A stretch of DNA of 32,508 nucleotides. It comes from Allokutzneria sp. NRRL B-24872. GTDB lineage: Bacteria; Actinomycetota; Actinomycetes; Mycobacteriales; Pseudonocardiaceae. Made by a program: the position numbers and the translations under genes. Of the stretch, positions 1 through 6,498 are shown piece by piece. Where the stretch lies: assembly GCF_002155965.1 (NCBI RefSeq), contig NZ_MUMH01000122.1:801-33308 (forward strand). Direction: 5' to 3'. Each line of letters opens with the position of its first letter. Within the stretch, counting starts at the first letter, position 1. The notes beneath the pieces are model-generated. The model ran no database searches, was not told the origin of the DNA, and saw only the letters and a program-made list of their open reading frames with translations.

Positions 1-2727
1 CGGGTCGCCGAGCAGCACCAGGTTTCGGGCGCACGTGGACACCGCGAGCGCGTCGGCCAGCGCGAACTGCCCGGCCTCGTCGATGATCAGCACGTCGAAG
101 GGGTCCGCGCGCAGCGCCGCGTTCGCGAACGTCCACGCGGTCCCGCCGACCAGGTGGCCGTTCGGGTGCTCGGCCCGCCAGCTCGCCAGCGCCGTGTTGC
201 TCTTCGGCTGCTCCCAAGGGTTCGCCGGATCGGCCGTCTTCTTGGGGCGCTTGGCCGAGGGGACCGCCGCGCCCGTGCGCCGCACCGCGCTGAGCACGTT
301 CTCCACCGCCTTGTGGCTGGTGGAGGTGACCGCGACCTTCTTGCCGTTGCTGACCAGGTGCGCGATGAGCCGTCCGGCCAGATAGGTCTTGCCCGCGCCG
401 GGCGGACCCTGCACCGCGAGCACCGAGTTCTCCAGCTGGTCGACCGCGGTGATCACCGTGTCGACCAGGTCCGGCCCTGGCGGGGGCAGCGGGCGTCCTC
501 CGCGCAGCCTCGGCGTCCGGCCGAGCAGGTCCACTCCCGGGTGCGCGGGCAGCAGCGGCAGCAGCTCCACCACCTGTTCGGCCAGCTCAGCGACTGCCTC
601 GTCCTTGGGGCTCGGGCGAACCGGGCTGCCCGGGAGCACCGCGACCGGCACCGCGCGCTGGTCCAGCTCGTCCGGGCGCGCGCTCTCCTGGAGCACGATC
701 GCGTCCGTTCCCGCTTCCCGCACCTCCGCGTCGCGCGTCCAGCCCTGGTAGAGCAGGCGGACCTTGTCACCGACGGAGAACGGGTGCGGGCGCTCGGGGT
801 CGCACGAGGCGCGCACCACGCGCTTGGCCGTCCTGACGCGGCCGGCCGGCATCGTCCAGTTCTCGACCGACACCGAGACCGGCACCGCGCACTTGCTGTC
901 GGACTCCAGGTCCGGCAGGGGGGAGGTGACCTGGCGGAAGAAGTCCCACCACGCCGGGTTGGTCTCCCTGCGGTGGTAGCCGACGGCGGCGGCGAGCAGC
1001 CCCCGCGAGCGCTCGTCGTCGCTGGCGTGCGCGGGGTTGTCCGGGAGATCGGCCAGCAAGGGCTCGACGATGGCCGCCAGCCGTGCCGCGCGCTCAGCTC
1101 GCCGCGCCGCGGCCTGCTCGTCGTTGGCCGACTCGATCGCAGCGTCCAAAGAGGACAGTTCGAGGGGCGTCGCTGGCTCGATCCCCGCCTCGTCCCGCAC
1201 CCGCAACAGGAACTCGTACAACCGGTGCGTGGACACGCAGTCGTACTCGTTGTAGTCGCTGATCGCCGCGAGCACGCTCGCCGCGCGTTCGGGCTCGTGC
1301 TCCAGCAGCGACAGGTAGTCCTCGTAGGCCTCGATGCTCGACGCCGCCGTCTGCACGTCGCCCGCGCGCGAGGACGGCATGTACAGCGGCTCCAGGTACT
1401 TGATCGAGTACGACCGCTGCGAGACCCGCAACGCTTTGCGCACCACCGCGTACAGGTCGACGAGCGCACCCGCGCGCAGCAGCTCGTCCACCTCGTCCTC
1501 GCGCGTGGAATGCAGTGCTGCCAAGCGTTTCAGGGCCGAGGTCTCGTACGGCGCGTAGTGGTAGACGTGCGCGCCCGGGTGCTCGGCCAGGCTCTTGCGG
1601 GCGAAGTCGACGAAGTCCTCGAACGCCTTCTTCTCCTGCGCTCGCGTGTGCGCCCAGAACGGCGTGAAGGTTTCAGTGCCTTGCCCGGTGACCGCGCCGA
1701 ACAGGTACTCCAGGCCCGTCCCGCCGAGCGCGTACGGATCGCCCTCCATGTCGAAGAAGATGTCGCCGGGGCTCGGCGCGGGCAGCTCCGCCAACGCCTC
1801 CGGGGAGACGATCTCGTAGCTCACCTCGCCCACCGGGTCGTCCTCGGTGCGCGTCGCGTCCTGCCGGATCTGCAACGTCGCCTGCGCGCGGAGCCCGGTG
1901 AAGGTCCCAATGGACAATGTGGACGGTCGGTCCTCCGGCGTCGCGGTGGCCAGCGCGTCGATCGTCTCGATCCCCGCCGTGACGAGCTTGCGGCGCTGAT
2001 CCGTGCGCATCCCCGCGACCAGCGACAGGTCGCGGGCCCCGGTGCGCCCGCTCTCGCAGTGCTTGGCGAAACGGCACGAGGCGCACGCCGGGCGTTCGTC
2101 CGCCCACAACCGCTCCGGCAGCTCCACCGGCGCGGCCAGGCGCTCGCGCAGCCGTGACCGCAGATGTGTCAGCAACGGCAGGAAGTCTGCCACCCGCAGC
2201 GTGTGCTGCGTGCCGTCGCCCAGCATCAGGTGCATGTCCGGCCCCGCCGGGTGCCCCGCCCGCGCGAGCGCGTCCGCGTAGGCCGTCAGCTGCAGCACCG
2301 CCGCCGGGCGGGCGTGCCTGGCGAGCTTCGCGTCGTAGGGCTCGTACTCTCCCGTGCTGGTCAGTACCAGGAAGTCCGCGCGGCCGTAGAAGCCCTCGTC
2401 GTAGAACACCGGCTGGTAGACCACGAGCGCTCCGGCCTTGAGCGCGTCTCGCGTCTGCTCCGCAGCCTTGAGCAGCGCCCCCGGCGCCGGCGCGGGCTGC
2501 TCGATCTCCACGACCCCGGCCCCGTGGCGCGCGCGGAAGCGTTGCAGCACCGCCTGTTCGTGCGCGAGCCCGTGCTTGGCCACCAGCTGCGCCCCGCTCG
2601 ACTCCGGCCTCGGCGCCCCCTGAACGCCGACCGCGAGCGCGTGGGTGAGCAGGCTCCGGTGGTCGCACTCCATCAGGTCGACCAGGTCGGTCGGGGAGAG
2701 GACGAGTCCGTCGGCTGTGCTGAGCAT
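1..2727 (-). CDS. Cas4/RecB-like nuclease, RNase H-like and SF1 helicase fusion (TM0106 family), 3' end cut off
   Basis: Read on the minus strand, one frame stays open from ATG 2727 to the window edge (909 residues visible). The N-terminal part looks like a Cas4/RecB-type nuclease: Cys21 with a CxxCx5C cluster at 215-224 suits a 4Fe-4S site, and GRAD (115-118), DAK (132-134) and QLTAY (146-150) match the PD-(D/E)XK core. A second module resembles the YprB-type RNase H fold, with DME at 326-328 and a late acidic NEYD motif near 493-496. The C-terminal part is an SF1 helicase ATPase with Walker A GPPGAGKT (about 773-780) and Walker B IIDEAGQ near 880. The frame leaves the window in the GDP of helicase motif III, so the rest of the helicase is missing. 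The family (TM0106 RecB-like putative nuclease) has no settled role; DNA processing or repair is inferred. No strong Shine-Dalgarno precedes the start. Confidence 0.9.
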   Translation of the reverse strand, partial: MLSTADGLVLSPTDLVDLMECDHRSLLTHALAVGVQGAPRPESSGAQLVAKHGLAHEQAVLQRFRARHGAGVVEIEQPAPAPGALLKAAEQTRDALKAGALVVYQPVFYDEGFYGRADFLVLTSTGEYEPYDAKLARHARPAAVLQLTAYADALARAGHPAGPDMHLMLGDGTQHTLRVADFLPLLTHLRSRLRERLAAPVELPERLWADERPACASCRFAKHCESGRTGARDLSLVAGMRTDQRRKLVTAGIETIDALATATPEDRPSTLSIGTFTGLRAQATLQIRQDATRTEDDPVGEVSYEIVSPEALAELPAPSPGDIFFDMEGDPYALGGTGLEYLFGAVTGQGTETFTPFWAHTRAQEKKAFEDFVDFARKSLAEHPGAHVYHYAPYETSALKRLAALHSTREDEVDELLRAGALVDLYAVVRKALRVSQRSYSIKYLEPLYMPSSRAGDVQTAASSIEAYEDYLSLLEHEPERAASVLAAISDYNEYDCVSTHRLYEFLLRVRDEAGIEPATPLELSSLDAAIESANDEQAAARRAERAARLAAIVEPLLADLPDNPAHASDDERSRGLLAAAVGYHRRETNPAWWDFFRQVTSPLPDLESDSKCAVPVSVSVENWTMPAGRVRTAKRVVRASCDPERPHPFSVGDKVRLLYQGWTRDAEVREAGTDAIVLQESARPDELDQRAVPVAVLPGSPVRPSPKDEAVAELAEQVVELLPLLPAHPGVDLLGRTPRLRGGRPLPPPGPDLVDTVITAVDQLENSVLAVQGPPGAGKTYLAGRLIAHLVSNGKKVAVTSTSHKAVENVLSAVRRTGAAVPSAKRPKKTADPANPWEQPKSNTALASWRAEHPNGHLVGGTAWTFANAALRADPFDVLIIDEAGQFALADALAVSTCARNLVLLGDP

Positions 2728-3128
2728 CGCCAGCAGTCTGCCCCTCGCCCCGCCGCGCCCGCTCAGCGGGCACCGGTGATGTTGCTGCGAGGGGGCCAAT
2801 CCCGTCCGCGAACGTTCCCCCGTTCGCTGCTGTCCCGCCCGTGCCGCTCGCCGGTAGCGTGGTCATCTTCGCCAGCGGAAACCGTTCCGCACACGGGTTT
2901 TCCGGTACTGGCCGACACGAGCGGCCGGTGCGATCGAGCACTGTTCGTGGGCCGTTCGGCACCGGCGAGGGAGATCACCCGACCGCTCCGACGACGCAGC
3001 GGGATCTCGCCGACCGACCGGCCCGGCCAGGGGCCCTGACCCGGCCGCGTTCCGCGCTCGCGGCCGGGTCAGGGTGCCGCCTCTCTGCTTGAGTGGTGCA
3101 CGAGGTGCGCACCGCGGGGAGGCGGAGG
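2728..3128. other. 401-bp divergent intergenic region without a convincing gene
   Basis: It separates the divergent starts of the nuclease-helicase (left) and the PE-like gene (right). Short open frames on both strands lack coding-like composition or recognisable products. The main structure is the perfect 16-bp hairpin at 3034-3074, listed separately. A weaker 7-bp inverted repeat lies around 2877-2901. No clear -10/-35 pair was identified for either neighbour. Confidence 0.6.
3034..3074. repeat. Perfect 16-bp inverted repeat (terminator-like hairpin)
   Basis: Arms CCCTGACCCGGCCGCG (3034-3049) and its exact complement (3059-3074) flank a 9-nt loop. There is no T-run on either side. The position is odd, because it lies between two divergent genes about 55 nt upstream of the rightward start, where no upstream gene needs terminating. 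It could be an insulator-type terminator, an operator or a leader structure. Confidence 0.7.
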
Positions 3129-3527
3129 GTGTCGGGAACGAGTTCGGAGCAGGGCGGCTCCGCGTATGAAGCAGCGGAGATTCCGCAGGTCAGCATCGGT
3201 GGGGCGAGTCCGAGCGGCGGTTACACCGTCGACCCCGACGGCGCCCCCCGGCTCATCCGCGCGCTGAAGGAAGCCCGCGCGAAGCTCGCGAGCATCAGTC
3301 GACTCCACGAAGGCATTAGGGATGTGCCTATGCCTGAAGATCCCTACAGCACCGCCGCAGTCGAAGTGATCATGCGAAGGCTGGGAGAGGAACCCGGTGG
3401 CTACGCTTGGGCGAACAAGGCGGCGATCACGCAGTTGGACGAGATGATCGCGAAGCTGGAAGCCTCTCTGAAGATCTACCAGGATGCTGAGGAGCGGAAC
3501 CGGCGCACGTTCGGCAGGGGGATGTGA
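3129..3527 (+). CDS. PE/WXG-like helical protein (possible type VII secretion substrate)
   Basis: This encodes a 132-residue protein without signal peptide or membrane segment. I chose GTG 3129 over an in-frame GTG at 3093 because GGGAGG (3117-3122) lies 6 nt ahead of it. The first ~35 residues are Gly/Ser-rich. The rest looks like a helical hairpin: one helix around residues 38-58 (rich in Arg, Lys, Ala), a loop, then a second long amphipathic helix at about 90-128. That shape resembles the PE/WXG100-like partners of type VII secretion, but I see no clear WXG or YxxxD/E export motif. Its stop overlaps the start of the downstream DUF3558 lipoprotein by one base, so the genes are cotranscribed. 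Function is unknown; the type VII link is inference from shape and neighbours. Confidence 0.75.
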   Translation: MSGTSSEQGGSAYEAAEIPQVSIGGASPSGGYTVDPDGAPRLIRALKEARAKLASISRLHEGIRDVPMPEDPYSTAAVEVIMRRLGEEPGGYAWANKAAITQLDEMIAKLEASLKIYQDAEERNRRTFGRGM

Positions 3528-4105
3528 TGCGACGCTGGGCGTTGTGTTGCGTGCTGCTGCTGGCTGGGTGCGCTGAGGTGACCACTGGGCAGCCGACCGA
3601 GATCGTGCGCGGTCCTGACAGCACGGTCCCCCCGCCGTACACCCAGCCCGCGTTGTCCTTTGAGAAGTACCTCGCCAAGCCCTGCGACCTCCTTTCCCGC
3701 GAGCAGTTGTCGACGATCGGCATCGTCATCGATCAGGGGAAGATCGAGACCTCTCCCCTTGGCCCTGACTGCGTGTGGCAGGCCGACAAGTCGATGGACA
3801 CCGGCATCGTTGTGTCACTGCTGGACAAGGGCGCGGGGCTGGGGCCCGCCTACCGGAACCGGGGCTGGGGCTACTTCGCGGAGACCACGATCGGTGGATA
3901 TCCGGCGATCAACACCGACAACGTCAAACCGGTCGGACGGGCAACACCGGTCGGGATGTGCTTCACCACGGTGGGTATCGCTCCGTTGCTCGCCTTCAAG
4001 GTGCAGGCTGTCACGCACAAGCCGAATCCGGACTACGAGCAGCCGTGCAAGGTATCCGACCGGGTCGCGACGTGGGTGTTGGAGAAGCTGAGGGCGAGCG
4101 GCTGA
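3527..4105 (+). CDS. DUF3558-family lipoprotein, copy 1
   Basis: This is a predicted 192-residue exported lipoprotein. The N-terminus MRRWALCCVLLLAGC has a short basic n-region, a hydrophobic core and a lipobox (LAGC), with lipidation expected at Cys15. The mature part starts with a Pro/Thr-rich linker followed by the DUF3558 domain, which includes paired cysteines (PCDLL, GPDC, MCFTT, QPCK) that may form disulfides. ATG 3527 (TGATG overlap with the upstream stop) has better spacing to the purine stretch AGGGGG than the alternative GTG at 3524. DUF3558 proteins are common cell-envelope lipoproteins of actinomycetes with no established biochemical role. It is followed after 5 bases by a paralogue. 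Confidence 0.88.
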   Translation: MRRWALCCVLLLAGCAEVTTGQPTEIVRGPDSTVPPPYTQPALSFEKYLAKPCDLLSREQLSTIGIVIDQGKIETSPLGPDCVWQADKSMDTGIVVSLLDKGAGLGPAYRNRGWGYFAETTIGGYPAINTDNVKPVGRATPVGMCFTTVGIAPLLAFKVQAVTHKPNPDYEQPCKVSDRVATWVLEKLRASG

Positions 4106-4110
4106 GCGAC

Positions 4111-4695
4111 GTGTGGCGACGCTTGTTGTGCTGTGCGGTGGTGTTGGTCGTGGCGGGGTGTGGCCAGGCCATAGTGGGGCAGCCGACTGAGATCGTGCGT
4201 AGTCCTGACAGCACGGTTCCGCCGCCGCTTACCCAACCCGCGTTGTCCTACGAGAGTTTCTTGGCTAGATCGTGCGACGTCCTCACGCGTGAACAGCTGG
4301 CTTCCATCGGCATCATCGCGAATCCAGGCAGGCCGACGACGTATCCTCTCGGCCCCGCGTGCAGATGGGAAGCCGACAAGTCGACGGACACCAGCATCGC
4401 CGTGACGCTGCTGGCCAACGGCGCTGGCTTGGGCCCTATCTACAAGAGCCGCGAGTCGGGGTACTTCGCGGAAATCACGATCGGCGGGTATCCGGCGGTC
4501 AACGGCGACAACGTCAAGCCGGTTGGGCGGACGACTCCGGTTGGTATGTGCTTCACCACCGTGGGCATCGCGCCGTTGCTGGCGTATCAGGTGCAGGCGG
4601 CGTCCAGCCCGCGCCATCCGGACTACGAGCAGCCGTGCAAGGCGTCGGACCGGGTCGCGGCGTGGGTGTTGGAGAAGCTGAAAACGGGCACCTGA
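4111..4695 (+). CDS. DUF3558-family lipoprotein, copy 2 (tandem paralogue)
   Basis: This is a 194-residue lipoprotein from GTG 4111, preceded by a purine-rich GAGGGCGAG 11-20 nt upstream. The signal peptide ends in a lipobox (VAGC), with Cys17 as the lipid-modified residue. From the shared QPTEIVR motif onward the protein aligns to copy 1 without gaps; I count 120 identical residues out of 171, about 70 percent. All cysteines of the mature domain are conserved. The first ~20 residues and the region around residues 65-80 differ most. The gene belongs to the same transcription unit as copy 1 and the PE-like gene. A tandem duplication followed by divergence is the simplest reading. The substrate or partner is unknown. 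Confidence 0.88.
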   Translation: MWRRLLCCAVVLVVAGCGQAIVGQPTEIVRSPDSTVPPPLTQPALSYESFLARSCDVLTREQLASIGIIANPGRPTTYPLGPACRWEADKSTDTSIAVTLLANGAGLGPIYKSRESGYFAEITIGGYPAVNGDNVKPVGRTTPVGMCFTTVGIAPLLAYQVQAASSPRHPDYEQPCKASDRVAAWVLEKLKTGT

Positions 4696-4711
4696 GCTGG
4701 GGTGCACCGCC

Positions 4712-4717
4712 TAGGGT
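4712..4717 (+). promoter_or_regulatory. Candidate leaderless -10 box TAGGGT for the Hsp90 gene
   Basis: TAGGGT ends 8 nt before GTG 4726, so transcription would begin at or very near the start codon. No Shine-Dalgarno is present. No clear -35 hexamer was seen. Confidence 0.45.
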
Positions 4718-4725
4718 AGGCGACT

Positions 4726-6498
4726 GTGAACCGCACCTTTCAAGTCGACCTGCGCGGCGTCGTTGACCTGCTCAGCCACCATCTGTACTCCAGCCCTCGC
4801 GTCTACCTGCGGGAACTGATGCAGAACGCGGTCGACGCGGTCACCGCCAGGCGCGCGGGGGACGGGGAGGCGCCCGAGGGGATCGCGGTCGTGGTCCGGG
4901 ACCGCACGCTGACGATCACCGACACCGGGGTCGGCCTGACCGAGGAGCAGGTGCACGAGCTGCTGGCGACGATCGGCCGCAGCTCCAAGCGCGACGAGCT
5001 GGGCTTCGCCAGGCACGAGTTCCTCGGCCAGTTCGGCATCGGCCTGCTGTCGGCGTTCCTGGTGGCCGACGAGGTGCGCGTGATCACCCGCTCGGTCGAG
5101 GGCGGCCCGGCGGTGGAGTGGATCGGGCGCGCGGACGGCACCTACCGGATCGGCCCGGCCGAGCGCGAGGCGCCGGGGACGACGGTGGAGCTGACGGCGC
5201 GCCAGGGCTGCGAGCAGTGGTTCGCCGAGGACACGGTCACCGAGCTGTGCGCGCTCTTCGGGTCGATGCTGCCGTTCACGGTCACCGTCCAGGGCAAGGC
5301 GGTGAGCGGCACGGGAACCCCTTGGCGCAAGGACGATCGAGCGCCGGGGCAGCGCACGGCGGACCTGGTCGGCTACGCGCAGGACGTGCTCGGCTTCACG
5401 CCCTTCGACGTGATCGACCTGAACGTGCCGGAGGCCGGGCTGACCGGCGTGGCCTACGTGCTGCCGTTCCCGGCCAACCCCGCCGAGCACGCGGGTCATC
5501 GCGTGTACCTCAAGCGGATGCTGCTCACGGAGAGCTCCGACAGCCTCCTGCCGGGGTGGGCGTTCTTCGCGCGCTGCGTGGTCGACGCGGGCGAGCTGCG
5601 GCCGACGGCGAGCCGGGAAGCGCTGTACGCCGACGGGCTGCTGGACTCCACGCGGGAAGCGCTCGGCGAGCACCTGCGCGGCTGGCTGGTCGGCCTGGCG
5701 CGCACCGATCCCGCGCGGCTGGGCCGGTTCCTGGAGATCCACCACCTCGGCGTGAAGGCGCTCGCGCTGCACGACGACGAGATGCTGCGCCTGGTCGAGC
5801 AGTGGATGCCGATGGAGACCAACGTCGGCAGGATGACGCTCGCGGACTTCCGCGCCCGGCACGGGGACGTGCGCTACACCCTCACCACCGACGACTTCCG
5901 GCAGATGGCCGCGGTCGCCGCCGCGCAGGGCCTGGCCGTGGTCAACGGCGGCTACACCTACGATTCCGAGATCATCGCCAGGCTGCCGCTGCTGGACCCG
6001 GAGCAGTCGGTGCGGCGCCTGGAGCCCACGGACTTGATGACCCGCTTCGACTCGGTGCCGCCCGCGACCGAGCTGGAGCTGCGGCCGTTCCTCACCGCCG
6101 CGCAGCGCGCCATGGACCAGCTCGGGTGCGAGGTCGTGCTGCGCTCCTTCGAGCCCGCGTCGCTGCCGGTGCTGTACCTGGTTGACCGCGCCGCCGCGTT
6201 CCAAGCGGAACTGAGGTCCACGAAGGACCGGGTCGACGAGCTGTGGGCCGGAGTGCTCTCGGCCTTCGACAAGCCCGCGGACGACCGCCCGCAGCTGGTG
6301 CTCAACCACCGCAACGCCCTGGTGCGCCGCGTGTGCGCGCTGCGCGAGCCGGAGCGGGTCGCGCTCGCCGTGGAATCCCTGTACGGCCAGGCGTTGCTGC
6401 TCGGGTACCACCCGATCCGCCCCGCCGACGCCGCCCTGCTGAACCGCTCTTTCCTCGGCCTGCTCGACCAGGCCGTTCCCCTGGAGGACCAGCCGTGA
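4726..6498 (+). CDS. Hsp90-family molecular chaperone (HtpG-like)
   Basis: This is a 590-residue cytoplasmic GHKL ATPase chaperone, slightly shorter than E. coli HtpG (624). The N-terminal nucleotide-binding domain shows the catalytic Glu and metal-binding Asn in LREL..NAVDA (E30, N34), the DTGVG loop (66-70), an IGRSSK lid segment (83-88), the GQFGIG glycine box (101-106) and GTTVEL (151-156). The middle domain contains TASRE (293-297), equivalent to the NVSRE segment that supplies the ATP-sensing Arg. The C-terminal dimerisation region is present but divergent, and there is no MEEVD-like tail. The protein is distinct from canonical HtpG; such divergent 'HSP90 family protein' entries are typical of actinomycetes. 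Its stop overlaps the TPR gene start by four bases, suggesting that the two products are made together and cooperate. Confidence 0.92.
   Translation: MNRTFQVDLRGVVDLLSHHLYSSPRVYLRELMQNAVDAVTARRAGDGEAPEGIAVVVRDRTLTITDTGVGLTEEQVHELLATIGRSSKRDELGFARHEFLGQFGIGLLSAFLVADEVRVITRSVEGGPAVEWIGRADGTYRIGPAEREAPGTTVELTARQGCEQWFAEDTVTELCALFGSMLPFTVTVQGKAVSGTGTPWRKDDRAPGQRTADLVGYAQDVLGFTPFDVIDLNVPEAGLTGVAYVLPFPANPAEHAGHRVYLKRMLLTESSDSLLPGWAFFARCVVDAGELRPTASREALYADGLLDSTREALGEHLRGWLVGLARTDPARLGRFLEIHHLGVKALALHDDEMLRLVEQWMPMETNVGRMTLADFRARHGDVRYTLTTDDFRQMAAVAAAQGLAVVNGGYTYDSEIIARLPLLDPEQSVRRLEPTDLMTRFDSVPPATELELRPFLTAAQRAMDQLGCEVVLRSFEPASLPVLYLVDRAAAFQAELRSTKDRVDELWAGVLSAFDKPADDRPQLVLNHRNALVRRVCALREPERVALAVESLYGQALLLGYHPIRPADAALLNRSFLGLLDQAVPLEDQP

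Noticed and set aside
154-2157. Open frame of 667 codons on the plus strand
   Set aside because: It is Arg-rich with no recognisable domain and is antisense to the nuclease-helicase, whose minus-strand frame carries clear motifs.
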